A stretch of 60,355 nucleotides of DNA from assembly GCA_016987375.1 (NCBI GenBank), contig PJRA01000555.1:529150-589504 (forward strand), in the 5' to 3' direction. Below the pieces are notes generated by a model, which did no database searches, was not told where the DNA came from, and saw only the letters and a list, made by a program, of their open reading frames with translations. Origin of the DNA: Brachionus koreanus. Its lineage: Eukaryota; Rotifera; Eurotatoria; Ploima; Brachionidae. Both the position numbers and the translations under genes were made by a program. This document shows positions 45,795 to 57,030 of this stretch, one piece after another (positions within the stretch are counted from its first letter, which is position 1; each line of letters starts with the position of its first letter).

Positions 45795-46431
45795 TTATAA
45801 AAAAGATTTAGCCATAGCCTTGAACTCAATTGAGTCTTCAACACAAATTGTTTGACATGAATTCGACTTTAGTATAGTCTTTGGCAAATCAATCCCAATT
45901 GAATGTACTTCTGGTATATCTAATACTACCGAATCTTTCTAAATGAAATATTTAAAACAATCAATTAAAAGAAACTAGTAAAAAAACTTGTTTTTTTTCA
46001 TCAGGAATTTTATTATCTGAATCCATTTTTATCACAGCTTTTTTATTTAACACTTGGCTGTTTTTATATTTTTGATTCGAAATAGATATTTCTTTTTTTC
46101 TCCACAATTTAATACTGAAAAAAACAATTGATATTATTAAATTGATAAGTATCAAGATAATTAATATATTTTGATTTTTGTGAAAATGAATCCAATCACT
46201 AGGACTTAACGACCAAGTTTCATTTTTTTCAAGGAATTTTTTCAAAATATTAATCAATGTCCCCTGAATTTTAATTTCATAATCAAATTCTTCTGAATTA
46301 GAATTTGAACTAAAAGAGCCAATTGCTGAATCGACAGGAGAACTAAAAAATGAATCGGCGGATGAACTTATTCTTGAACCAGTTGAAGAAGTTTGTATAG
46401 ATCTAAAATAGTCGCTAAAGCTAATTGCCAT
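45795..46431 (-). CDS. Transposon-borne membrane protein 3 (195 aa, 2 exons, unknown)
   Basis: Exon 1 46431-45988 and exon 2 45938-45795 join in phase 0 (CAA|GTTTTT..TTTAG|AAA), giving 196 codons including stop. The N-terminal 60 residues are Ser-rich and low complexity (SSADSFFSSPVDSAIGSFSS). One strong transmembrane segment near residue 90-110 (NILIILILINLIISIVFF) follows, then a basic stop-transfer WRKKE and a charged C-terminal tail. There is no classical signal peptide, so the segment would act as a signal anchor. It lies about 210 bases inside the right inverted repeat. Family unknown. Confidence 0.62.
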
Positions 46432-46639
46432 TTTTTCAATATTTCAATTTTAATTTTTCGGCTTAAGTAAAGAAAAAAAACTTAAAAATGAAGCATTGTT
46501 TGTGTGATTTATATACTTAGAAAAACAAACATGTCATTATCCAAAAAGCAATTTATTAGAAATTAAAATGCAAAATGTTCAGTTAGATTTGTCTGAATTT
46601 TTTGTAGTTTTTTTCCAAATTGGAAAAGTTTTAAAGACC

Positions 46640-46773
46640 AAGGTTAATCATATTTTTAAAAAATCAATTTTATATAAAAAAGGCTATCGAATGGTATATT
46701 ATAAATTTGTTTTAGGGTTAACAGAGGCTTAAAATATAAGGGGCAAGTTTTTATCAGAAATCCGGTATTGTTC
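46640..46773 (-). repeat. Right terminal inverted repeat of the 8-kb transposon
   Basis: Ends in CCGGTATTGTTC, the inverse of the left end. The host repeat resumes with TTTCAGAC. Confidence 0.9.
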
Positions 46774-46875
46774 TTTCAGACTTATCCTAATCTTCTTTTG
46801 TAGCTTTTTTAAGAATTGGCTTTTAAAATTGAAGTTGTCCATGTTTACACTGAATATCAAAATTTAATAAAGTTT
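46774..46875. repeat. Dispersed repeat, copy B, right part
   Basis: Continues copy A from 14367 onward (TTTCAGACTTATCCTAATCT) for about 100 bases, so the two parts of copy B are split by the transposon. Confidence 0.85.
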
Positions 46876-47034
46876 TAATTAAGAATTTTAAAAAAAAGTT
46901 CTTAGTTCGTTAATTTTATTTTTAAATAAATAAAATTCGAGATTTTAATCTTATCTAATCTAATCATTTGTATTTGATTTTGAAATATCAATTTTAAATA
47001 CAGTTAATCCATATACAGTTAGGTATATCAAATG

Positions 47035-47242
47035 AGAAATATAACTTCATTTGTATTTATCGTCCTCCTGGCAGTGATATAGTATCTTTTATTGAACATC
47101 TTTTATTGACTCGAATATCTCGTCGCTTTATTACTAATATTGAAGAATATCAATCCAATAGTACTTTAATAGATTTATTAATTCATAATAGTAATATGGT
47201 AAAAAAAACAGACGTAATACCTTGCTCATTTAGTGATCATTG
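47035..47242 (+). mobile_element. LINE endonuclease fragment cut by a gap
   Basis: Reads FICIYRPPGSD, then ISRRFITN, then STLIDLLIHNSN and VIPCSFSDH. These are blocks of the apurinic-type endonuclease domain of non-LTR retrotransposons, with the middle of the domain deleted. It ends at the SDH motif where the N run starts. Confidence 0.8.
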
Positions 47243-47660
47243 NNNNNNNNNNNNNNNNNNNNNNNNNNNNNNNNNNNNNNNNNNNNNNNNNNNNNNNNNN
47301 NNNNNNNNNNNNNNNNNNNNNNNNNNNNNNNNNNNNNNNNNNNNNNNNNNNNNNNNNNNNNNNNNNNNNNNNNNNNNNNNNNNNNNNNNNNNNNNNNNNN
47401 NNNNNNNNNNNNNNNNNNNNNNNNNNNNNNNNNNNNNNNNNNNNNNNNNNNNNNNNNNNNNNNNNNNNNNNNNNNNNNNNNNNNNNNNNNNNNNNNNNNN
47501 NNNNNNNNNNNNNNNNNNNNNNNNNNNNNNNNNNNNNNNNNNNNNNNNNNNNNNNNNNNNNNNNNNNNNNNNNNNNNNNNNNNNNNNNNNNNNNNNNNNN
47601 NNNNNNNNNNNNNNNNNNNNNNNNNNNNNNNNNNNNNNNNNNNNNNNNNNNNNNNNNNNN
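47243..47660. other. Assembly gap (418 N)
   Basis: A run of N between the LINE endonuclease fragment and the SLC33A1-like gene. The promoter of that gene is probably within it. Confidence 0.99.
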
Positions 47661-47690
47661 AAATTTTTCAAAAAAAATTTTGAATAAAAA

Positions 47691-50348
47691 ATGAACGAAG
47701 AATTAAACTTTGAGGTTATGGAAATTGATGAAAGCAGCAGAAAAAAAAATAAGACATCTTTTATTCAAAAAGCTAAGAACTTAGATCTAAAAACTGTTTT
47801 TTTTCTCATTTTTTTGTATATACTGCAAGGTTTGATATTTTAGAAATATTTCAAAATTTAATTTAATCAAAATAAAAACTAATAATAGGTATTCCTGTTG
47901 GTACTTCTGGCGCAATACCACTGATTTTAACCACGAAAAAAATAGCCTATTCTCATCAAGGTATTTACAGCTTGACAAGATGGCCGTTTTCTGTTCGAAT
48001 TCTTTGGGCACCAATTATTGATCGATTTTTTATCAAAAAAATAGGTCGTCGTAAAACTTGGATATTTTTCTGTCAATTTACGTCTGCAATTTTGTTTCTT
48101 TGTACAGCTAGTCCTATCGATGCAGCTTTAAACATGCCAAAAGCAAACATAGAAGACGATATTTTTATTTTGACAGCAGTTTTTGGTGCTTTAGTTTTCC
48201 TAAGTGCTTCAAATGATATTACTTTGGATGCTTGGTCCATTGATCTTCTATCAGAGTAAACATTTTCTTGTCTAAAAGTTTATAATTTATTTAACTAACA
48301 CTATCGTTCATTTATTTTTTTATAAAAAGAATTTAGTGAGTAAAAAATTCTATTAAATACATGTATTATTTTATTTTTAAAGACATGTCTTTAAGTTTAT
48401 GCATTAGAAAATTTTTAAAAATTAATTTGGGTTATACAACCTATGTATGAGCTGATATATTTTATAGAACGATAGATTTATATAGACTAAAACAAAAAAG
48501 ACTATTTTAATTTTACGTGCTTCATAAAGAAATTTGAATATTTTTTCTGCAAGTTGATTTTGATTAGAGACAGTAATGATTAAAAAAAAATATTTCATTC
48601 TTTTTTCAAAGTTAACTCTAATATAATAGCACTTTTATAATAAATATCTATCTTTTTCAATTTTAATTTTCAGCTAATTTTCAAGGTTTATCAACAAGCT
48701 AGTCCCCATTCATCAAGAAACTGATTAACAATTCATTTATTAAAATAATTATTTTTGATAAAAAAATTAAAAATTGAAAAATATTTTTTTTACATAAGTG
48801 TTGATTAAATAAATTTAACTAGGTATTTAAGTTTGATAATTTTTAATTTTGAAAAAAATTTTTTTATAAATTTATAATATTTAAAAACTTCAACATTGAT
48901 CTCTTGATCACAAAAGAATTTAAAAAATAACTTAATGATGATAAATTAGATGCAAGTTTTGTAAAGGTTAGATCTTGATCAATTATGAACTCTGTCAAAA
49001 AAATTTCTTTAACAATTGAAATTAAATATTTTCATCACCAAATTTAATCTTAATCTGGATACAATATTTTCTTATTTTGAAAAAAATAATCTCGAATAAA
49101 AATATTTTTTAATTATTGTTTTTTCTTATCTAGCAACAATAATTATTTTTAATTTCTAAATACACTTATCACCTAAAAAGCTTTTTTTATTTTTAATTTT
49201 AATTGAAAGAAAAAATGCTGGCCTTCAGTCATTGTGCAATTCAATTGGCATGTCAATAGGGCTATTTGTTGGCGGTGGAGGATTTCTTATTTTAGAGGCG
49301 GTTGAATCTAGCAACAGAATCCGTGATTTGTTCAGCATAAGCCACAAGTCATACGGAATTATTTCAATTAAATGTAACATTTTAATTTGTCTTAGACAAA
49401 CAAAATTTAAGCAGTTTAATTCAAGATTTTTTTTATATAATGGGAGCAGGCTTGACAGTTACATCAATTTTAATTCTAAAGCTAAAGAGCGAACAAAAAA
49501 GCCAAGCAAAACTTGAAACTGATCAAGAAAAAATTCTGCTCAAAAGAAATGCTCAATTTTCGACCAAATTTTCCATACTGGATACTTATAAACTTATTTG
49601 GAGAATATTTTTTATTAAGCCTGTAGGCATTTGGATCATTTTGCTGATTACACATCGATTTGCGTTTTCGATTGAGAGCTCGTTTAGCATAAAGCTAGTT
49701 GAAAAAGGTGTAGCAAGAGAAAATTTAAGTCTAATAGGAAGTATTTTGACGCCAGTTTTAATTTGGTTGCCAATAGTACTGATCGATTTGATTAACCGTT
49801 CAAATCCATTGAACCTATTTAGAATTTTCTTTATCCTAAAAATGACCAGTATTGCTTTATTTGCAATGTTTATGTTATTCCTGGATAAATTTCAAAACAA
49901 AGATCAAAGTCTGTCTCTTTTATTCTACATTTTTCTTGGATTATGGAAATTAATTGATAATTTTTTCTCATCAGCAACATCAATTAGTCTTGGCTGCTTT
50001 AATGCAAAGATTAGCGATCGTCTTGTCAGTGGTATCTACATGACTTTCTTGTCCTTCTGGCCCAATTTAGGAGCCAACATCTCAAGAACAAGTATTTTAT
50101 TCTTACTAGATTTGGTAAAAGTCGAAAAATGTGAAAAAAAAACAAACTTAAATAATGAACTGAATGATACTCTTAACGAGCATAAAACTAGCAATTATGG
50201 ACTAAAGTGTGATGTCTTATATGAGCCTGTTTACCTAATTATTGCACTAGTGTTTTTATATGCCATTATTTGGCTTTTAATTTCTAGAAAATATTTCAGA
50301 AAAATTCAAAATTTACCTAAATCAGATTGGGAATTTAAATTAGACTAA
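47691..50348 (+). CDS. SLC33A1: Acetyl-CoA transporter, SLC33A1 (AT-1) like
   Basis: SLC33A1 is a major-facilitator-type protein of the ER/Golgi membrane that imports acetyl-CoA for lumenal acetylation. Exons 47691-47829, 47889-48255, 49210-49373 and 49396-50348 keep phase and give 540 residues, against 549 in human. Family motifs: GIPVGTSGAIPLIL, WPFSVRILWAPIIDRFF, GRRKTW, SNDITLDAWSIDLLS, EKNAGLQSLCNSIGMSIG, LDTYKLIWRIF, KLVEKGVARENL, FNAKISDRLVSGIYMTF and a final transmembrane helix. The ATG is supported by the leader MNEELNFEVME and length match. Intron 2 is 954 bases. Intron 3 would be only 22 bases, and without it the frame breaks. A nearly identical copy of the 3' end lies at 34247, and a palindromic remnant at 58.7-59.3 kb. 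Confidence 0.9.
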
Positions 50349-52150
50349 TTAGAACCATTGATTGTGATAAATGGAATTAAAGAAAAAAAAACTTATTTTT
50401 TTTGTAAATTATTTTTAATTTGCTATCATATTTATGAGTTTAAATAAAAATAAAAATTGACATTAGCTCGGTAACAATCTTTATGGTAGCCATTTGATAA
50501 AAATATGAATAAGTTAATTAATAATATTTGTTAAATAATATTTTTCCCTTAAATTAAAAATTAGTCATATAATTTTTTTTTTAATTATAATTTAAATTTA
50601 GAATAAAAATGATCTTTAAAAATCTAATCTCTTTCATTTTGATTAAATATTTGACAAAAAAAAGAATGACTAACTATGAAACATTGTAAAGACTCTTTTT
50701 AAATGAGCAAATTTAGTCTATTAATTCTAAAGATTTAAAATTTTAAAAAGACATCTCAGTGTCCTCTAAAACAAACTTTTATATCGGAGTTGAAAACTTT
50801 AACGGACAAAAAAATATGTTCCCATGAAAAAGTGAAAAAAATCCATTTTTCGATATTTTTCATAAGATTTTTCCAAGAACCAAAGAATCAAGTCAATTTT
50901 CTTGCTTTTAGGATCGCGTTCAGTAGATGTCATCGAGAAATCTAAAAATACTACAAATACATGAATCAAGCACTCAGTGATGACATCCAGAGTTTCTAGC
51001 AAGTTAGTAACGCAGGATTTAGAATGTTTAATTCAAGCAACTGAAACCATACTAGCCTTGTATGATAATTTGGTTATGGTTCACATAATACACCAATACA
51101 CTCTCTAAGCACATATGGATGAATTGATTTTTTTGTATAGCTCATCAAGCCGCTCTATTATAGCAGCTGGACTGGAAGCAAATTCCAGATTCAATAAACA
51201 ATCTACTGGAGTTCTCAGATGTAACTCTAATTAATTATTTTCCACATCTTCTGCTTTAAATAAAGTGAAAAAATGATGATTAAATCGTTGTAAAATATAC
51301 TTTCTTTATAAAATTTGAGGCTTCAAGATGATATGGACAAAGTTAGCGTCTGGTCTAAAAATTGGTCAAATGTACTAAACGCAGAAAAATGTAAGGTCTA
51401 AAACTTCATTCAAAAAAACAAATTTAACTAATTAAACTAATTTAACTAATTTAGACAATTTAACTAATTTAACAAGGTATAAATAGATGTGCTTTAATTT
51501 TGTTTATTTTCATTTATTTATTTTCTGCATAATTAAGTCAGACAGAAGAGAATAATGCCTTTCTAACTCTGCCATTGCAGGTCCCAAGCCCTGATGAGAA
51601 AACGAGGAGGGGGCTGGCAGCAACTTTCAGTGGTCTTCTACGTAGTTTGTGAAAGAGCTGTAAGATGGGCACATAGATCTACGGATCTTTGTCCAAGTTT
51701 TGTAGTATGAGGGTGCCGCTCGCTTCGACCATCACCCAGTATGAAATCCGAAAGGAGCAAGAGCTTGTTTTACGGCTGACCCTTTGCAGATAGATGTAAC
51801 TTTGGAAGCTTAAAGTAAAGGCTTTCTCTCTATGAGATTGTCGCTTGGTTTGTGGTTCCAAGCTAGTTGTAAATAGTTGCCGAGTTCGCAGCCAATTTAA
51901 AGTGCTCGGATGAGTGGCGCTGTTTATGATGAACGTCCCACGAGCTTCTTAGGGGAAGGCGCCAGTCATAACTCTGCCATAGTCGGTTCCCAGCCCGATT
52001 GAGAAAAGAGGAGGATGGCTTAATTTTTATTTGATAATAGTATAATCTTTTTTTTCTAACCAAATGGCTTAATTTTAATGTTTTATGTTGTGAACATTAT
52101 TTTAAAAAAAATTCTTAATATTTTTAATCATTTGGTCATTCAAAAAATAA
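49780..52150. repeat. Segmental duplication, copy 2 (source or partner of 34247-37516)
   Basis: Contains the end of the intact transporter gene, its 3' flank, the LINE remnants and the TRIM-like repeat. It lacks the 897 bases 35874-36770 present in copy 1. The deletion joint is at AAACTT|CATTCAAA (51406/51407). Confidence 0.9.
50813..51013 (-). pseudogene. LINE reverse-transcriptase fragment (duplicate of 35280-35480)
   Basis: Same SCVTNLLETLDVITECL reading as the copy in the other duplication block. Confidence 0.6.
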
Positions 52151-52267
52151 CAAATTTAACTAATTAAACTAATTTAACTAATTTAAACAATTTAACTAAT
52201 TTAACAAGGTATAAATAGATGTGCTTTAATTTTGTTTATTTTCATTTATTTATTTTCTACATAATTA
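51407..52267. repeat. TRIM-like element, second copy
   Basis: The first direct repeat is truncated (51407-51534). The GC-richer centre (about 51535-52013) is followed by a complete second repeat (52014-52267) ending TCTACATAATTA. Confidence 0.5.
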
Positions 52268-53116
52268 TGGATCTACGGATCTTTGTCAAAGTCTGGTCAG
52301 ATCTGATTAGTATTTTTTTCATTATCAACATCAAAAGTTTTTATATGGTTTATTTTTCATAACATAAACGAATTGTGTCACTTAAGTTGTTAATTTTTTG
52401 TTTATCTTTTCCAAGATCGATCTGTTGCAAAAGCTTTGACACTAGTTTTAAATTTGTTCCCAAAAATTCTATATCTTTTGCAGACTTTTAGGACTTTTAT
52501 TTTTGACAAACTAAATTGATCGCTGACTTGTAAAAGAAAATTAGCAGATTCGTTGAATTGAGAATGTAATTTTTGATAGTTTGAAAAGTCAATCTTAAAA
52601 TTTTAATATTTTTAGTTATCTATTATTTTTTTTAATTAAATTTACGTTAGAAATATCGGAAATATTTTTTTGATTTCCAAGCCAGTTGTTCAATATATTA
52701 TAAATTAGAAAAATTTCAGATTTGTAAAAAAAAACTCGAGAAACATGAACTAAATTCAAAATCTGGCTTAGAATTAATTTTTTTACAAGATTTAATTTCT
52801 TAAGTTACATAAATTAAAAGCTAAAATATTGGGTTTCGGTTCATATAGAAAATATTAAAATTTTTAAATTATAATTTTTGAATAAAACTTGTTTTGCTGG
52901 CTTCACTTATCTAGACGAACAGATCTGGTTTTAGGAAGAAATATTTATTTTATATCTACCAAAACAACAACTTTTAATTAAAAATTTTGACTCTGTAAAC
53001 ACTCTAAAGTTAATATTAAATTTACTTTAATTTTGTGAATAAAATACAATAAAAATTATGAATTTTGATTCCGAAAAAGTCCAAAAACTATACCCTTGAT
53101 CTAACTCAACTTTCTA
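52268..53116. other. Intergenic DNA
   Basis: AT-rich sequence without a recognisable gene or repeat. Confidence 0.5.
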
Positions 53117-53440
53117 ATGACATCTAATGAGAAGTATTGAAAAAATTAAAATTATCTTTCATTCTAAGTATATGCCCAAGCCATCGCAATTTTTTGTTCT
53201 TAATGCATTGACTCAATGGCTCAGAATTTGTTCTTTTGTATGGTTCAGCATTTGACAGTATCTCAGGCCAGTGTATCCCCAGTATCCTTCTCAGGCTTCC
53301 AGTATGGAAGGTTTTCAGACTTCTTTTACCAGATTCACACATTCCCCAACATTCACTTCCGTACATCAGTGTTGCTTTTACTACAGAGTTGTACAGTTTG
53401 AGTTTTGTTTCCTTGGATCTATCAATGTGTTAATTAATAA
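53117..53440 (-). pseudogene. LINE ORF2 C-terminal fragment
   Basis: Reads KLYNSVVKATLMYGSECWG, HTGSLRRILGIHWPE, YKRTNSEPLSQ and LRWLGHILRM, the well-known C-terminal block of RTE/CR1-like LINE reverse transcriptases. No polymerase core adjoins it. A related but more worn piece lies near 57915-58015. Confidence 0.85.
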
Positions 53441-53655
53441 TTTTGAATTTAATTTAACCAAAATAACAATAATATATTTTTATTTAAATAAAAAAAAATT
53501 AAATAGTAACTAACATTTCTTTAGAGATGATAAAAAAAGAAAATTTGTAAATTAAATAAATTTAGTTTAACAAAAATTTTTATTTTTCAAAAATGTAATA
53601 ATTTTATTTGAAAATTTTTTAAAGGTATTTTAACTAAAATTTTTCATTTTCAACT

Positions 53656-53763
53656 ATGGATAAAAAAACAGAAAGTTATGATAATAGTGTCAATGAATCA
53701 TCATTAGTTGATTTAGTCACTGAACAGAAAGTTGTAATGTACCGACAAGATTCATTACTCTAA
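53656..53763 (+). pseudogene. First-exon fragment related to the DUSP12-like fragments
   Basis: The start MDKKTESYDNSVNESSLVDL and about 35 bases upstream (AGGTATTTTAACTAAAAT) match 58441 and its upstream. The sense ends at a stop at 53761-53763. No phosphatase domain is present, so this is a 5'-end copy of a gene, not a gene. Confidence 0.55.
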
Positions 53764-54349
53764 GAATATTATTTTATGATTCTTGGGCAAAAATTGATTC
53801 AATAAGATCTTAATTTGTCCGAAATTCAAATATTCAAACCTTAATCAAACGATTAAATATCAGAATTCTTTACAATTCAATTTGAAAAAATTGCACATAT
53901 CGTTTTTTGTCAAAACGAAAATTTCATTCATTTACTTGCCTTGAGACATTATCTAGTAATATGATTTTATAAGAAATGTGAATCTTGTATATTCTGTTTA
54001 CTTTGAAAAGTATAATAAAATTTTCAGTAATTGTTATTTACTTCATTGGATGCTTTAAAAGCAATTAAAAAAATATTACTTCTTATTTTGAATTGTAGCC
54101 TATTAACACAAGAAAACCCGGCTTATTTTTTTATTAAATTCTAAACAAGTTATCTTGATTTAAAAAAAAAATTTAAAAATCAACAAATTTTTTATAAAGA
54201 TTATATGTTACTCATTTTTTAATAATTTTATTAAAGATAATATTCAATTTTTAAATTTTTTAAAAAAGGTTTAAAAAACTCGGGACTTTTTTGTGTTAAA
54301 ATAATAAAGAAAAGTCCAAAAACTATACCCTTGATTTAACTCAACTTTC
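53764..54349. other. Intergenic DNA
   Basis: AT-rich sequence; nothing recognisable. Confidence 0.5.
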
Positions 54350-54935
54350 TAATGACACCTAATGAGAATGGCTTTTTTATTGAGATGTTGAACAAGTATG
54401 GGACCACTTGGCTGTTGATTATTTTTTCAAGAAGATTTTTGAGAATATTTACTAATGTCGGTGACGCTGCGCACTTAATCATCTCATTACTCACATCGTG
54501 TAAACCGATACTTTTACCGCTTGGAAGTGAGCTGATTATGTCACTTATGTCATTAGTTTCGAGCTTATAGTCGAACTCATGGTGTTGGTACTATCGGTAA
54601 AAGTCATCTAACCCTGAATCGCTTTCAACATCATGCACAGTATCGTTCTTTTCGTTAAAAAGTTAAGTGTAGTGCTCTTTGATTGTTTGAAGATTGAACT
54701 CAATTCTTAAGTTGTTGCGTTGGGCTGCCTTTATTTTCTTCCAGAATTGTTGCTTGTCCAATTTAAACAGTTCATTGATTTTCTTCACTTGCTTATTTCA
54801 AAGCAGTTGAATGTTGTACCTTTTTTGCAGGCGAAATATTCGCTTCTTACAGTTTTTTTAGTTGGTCAAAGCTGGAGTTTCGGTACTTTATATAAGATTC
54901 AATTACTTCACTGTGCAATTGTTGTATGAAGGCCC
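54350..54935 (-). pseudogene. LINE fragment: linker and start of reverse transcriptase
   Basis: Minus-strand pieces read YKLETNDISDIISSLPSGKS, GLHDVSNEMIKC, LVNILKNLLEKIINS and VPYLFNISIKKP, the first reverse-transcriptase blocks of an RTE-like LINE. They are preceded by a linker with frame breaks (RIEFNLQTIKEHYT). It is decayed. Confidence 0.8.
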
Positions 54936-55215
54936 ATCTTTACAAGACCTATGTGAGGCCAGTTTTAACTTATGGGTTTGAGAATTTGAACATAAATGCG
55001 AGCTCACTGAATGACATAAAAAGAACAGAGGGTAACATAGTCAAAGGACTACTAACTACAGGACAAATGCAAACTTGTTAAGCAGAATAACACTACTGAG
55101 TACCGTTCAAATCAAAAAAACGATGTCAAATTCCAAAAGCTCAGAGATATATATAAGACAGGGAGTAAAGATAACATGTCGGGCTTAATATTCCAGATTT
55201 GTAGATTTGATGTAG
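54920..55215 (+). pseudogene. LINE fragment: C-terminal part of reverse transcriptase, opposite strand
   Basis: Reads KAHLYKTYVRPVLTYGFENL, SLNDIKRTEGNIVKGLL, then stops. It abuts the preceding minus-strand fragment head-on, so the two LINE parts are inverted relative to each other (twin-priming style inversion or separate insertions). Confidence 0.75.
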
Positions 55216-55449
55216 CTTAGTTTTCATATTCGACAGTCTCTTATCAATTTAAAAGTCAACCACTTTTTTTAGGAAGATTAATTTTATTTTAGCATTGTAT
55301 ACCTAATACTGTAAATGGAAACTATGGTATTTTTTTTACTTTTTTTTTTTTTGGTACCTTTTATACTCAATTTTGTAATTTTTATATTTTTTTATATATA
55401 TTTTTTTTCTTATACTAAATACAGTGCCCCTTATTTGATGGGTCACTGA

Positions 55450-55672
55450 ACAAGTGGTCGGCGATAGCTGATTTAGATTTATCTCTTGCCGAAGAAAAGT
55501 TCCCAATTTACAGATGCAAAAAATGCAGATTTAAGCTTTTCGATGGTCGACAAATAGTTAACCATAATGAAGAAATTTCTATTCATAAACTTAAACAAAA
55601 TTCTTTTCATAAACAAGATTTTGAGATTAAACAAAAGTCTGAATTTTACGCCAAATCAGTAGTAGTATGAGT
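55450..55672 (+). pseudogene. DUSP12-like zinc-binding domain fragment
   Basis: Reads ADLDLSLAEEKFPIYRCKKC, RFKLFDGRQIVNHNE and then a lysine-rich tail to a stop. The IYRCKKCRFKLF..NHNE run resembles the first half of the C-terminal zinc-binding domain of DUSP12/YVH1 phosphatases (YKCRKCR..LF....DH). The second CxxC half and the phosphatase domain are absent. The ADLDLS(V/L)AEE lead-in is shared with 58441-58530. Confidence 0.5.
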
Positions 55673-56095
55673 AGTATTAATGCTATAGGGGAACGAATTT
55701 GCTCAAGCAGTGACGACAGTAGACGTCTTGCTATAATAGCCTACGACCAGTTTAGTAGCTATATAAAAATAAAGTTAAGTATGTTTAATAAGATTTGAGA
55801 AATTTGTCCATTCTGTTTTTAAATTCGTTGGTGTTTACGGTATCCTAATAGTTACGCATTAAGAAGATATTAACTTAATTTTGATAACTTTTGAACATTT
55901 CTTGAATATTTAGTGACTCGTCAATATAAGCATGCCACATCCATAGAAGCGTTGGCTTAGCAATAATTTAACTTAGTTATCATAGGTTAGAATTAAGCCA
56001 ACACCAGTGGTATAAATAAAAGATACATTTTTATTTTTGGTTTGTTTTCTTTTTTTGGAAAAATGAACAATTAAAACAAGCTTAGTCTTTAAATA
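55673..56095. other. Intergenic DNA
   Basis: A slightly GC-richer patch near 55690-55790 (ICSSSDDSRRLAIIA in one frame) suggests another mobile-element scrap. The rest is featureless. Confidence 0.4.
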
Positions 56096-57030
56096 TTATA
56101 GTCTCGAAGTTTGACTTATCATTCCCATCAAATCTTCATATTTAGGAGGTTGATCAATAGACTCAGTTAGATTGTTGGCATCGATGTTAGTTGCTTGAAT
56201 TATATTTATTTCAAAATTATTTGTTTGTCCATTTAAGTTTGAATTATTTGTGATTTGAGATTGATTTTCTTTTGTTTTTTCTTAATTTTAAAATATTAAA
56301 AAAAAATTTAAATTTTAAAATATTTTAATAATATACTAAAACACGATCTAAAATTTGGGCACCGTAAACATTCTAGACATAATTTAATGCCATGAAATTT
56401 TTTGTTTGTTTTCGCATATTTTAACAAAGAAGGAATATTTATAATAAAAACTATCATAAAAACGAGTAACATCAGGAAACATGGTAATCTTAAAACAAAA
56501 TACATTTACTTAAATAAATTATAATTTAAAAATTTAAGGTTATTAAATATCTATAATTCTTATAAAATTAATTTCATTATTTAATTTCATTTGTATCAAA
56601 GTCAAACCAATTTTAACGTTTAACAATGAAAAAGGAGCTTTAAGATATCTATTCACTTTTTATCGATTTCAATTGTCATAAGACAAATAGTTCTACTTTT
56701 TTTATTAATTTTGTTAGAAAAAAAATCAGTTATTTTTAATAAATTATTAGATTTTAACATACGACGCCAAAAAAATATAACCAATTAGCCCAGCCGGGTT
56801 TTGTTTGAAAATCTGGCAAGCTTCTTCCTTTGTTCTGGCTCTGGGATTGTAACTGTAACTTGAGCATCTTTTAAATAAGAATTTAAAAATGCACATAATA
56901 TTTTTAATTTACTCAGTTGTTAAACTAGGTTGAAAGGATGGATAATTTGGATAAAAATTACATTGATAACATTCAGTAATCTGTAAATTAACTTTTAATA
57001 TTAAATTTGACTTTTTCGTAAAAGCTTACC
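56096..57030 (-). CDS. Small single-pass membrane protein with PPxY tail (5' partial model)
   Basis: Minus-strand exons: a hydrophobic signal-like exon ending at 57030 (ILIKLFFVVNLM; start codon not resolved), 56980-56913 (ITECYQCNFYPNYPSFQPS), 56867-56763 (CSSYSYNPRARTKEEACQIF), and 56488 to about 56339 (transmembrane PCFLMLLVFMIVFIINI). These join with GT-AG introns in consistent phases. A last exon, 56280-56096, encodes a polar tail with PPKYEDL, a PPxY WW-domain ligand, and the stop. Its junction to the previous exon does not keep phase as read, possibly because of an A-run length error. The layout (short Cys/Tyr-rich ectodomain, one membrane span, PPxY tail) resembles CYYR1/Shisa-type adaptors, but no family is claimed. 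Confidence 0.5.

Larger units (their letters stand above)
38755..46773. mobile_element. 8.0-kb Spy-like DNA transposon with cargo genes
   Basis: Both ends start GAACAATACCGGATTTCT and stay inverted-repeat for about 130 bases (38755-38885 and 46640-46773). The flanks are TTGAAA on the left and TTTCAGAC on the right. The uninterrupted paralogous site at 14361-14373 reads TTGAAATTTCAGA, so the insertion is exactly between AAA and TTT with no duplicated bases. That target rule and the absence of duplication are the defining features reported for the Spy group, which is distantly related to IS5, ISL2EU and PIF/Harbinger. Contents: a damaged DDE transposase (minus), three intact spliced small membrane-protein genes (minus), one short hydrophobic open frame (minus) and a two-homeodomain gene (plus). 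Element identity is well supported by structure; the Spy assignment is inference. Confidence 0.88.

Noticed and set aside
38755..46773. Helitron, because the insertion is between A and T without duplication
   Set aside because: Long terminal inverted repeats and a DDE transposase are present; no Rep/helicase protein or 3' hairpin with CTRR end.
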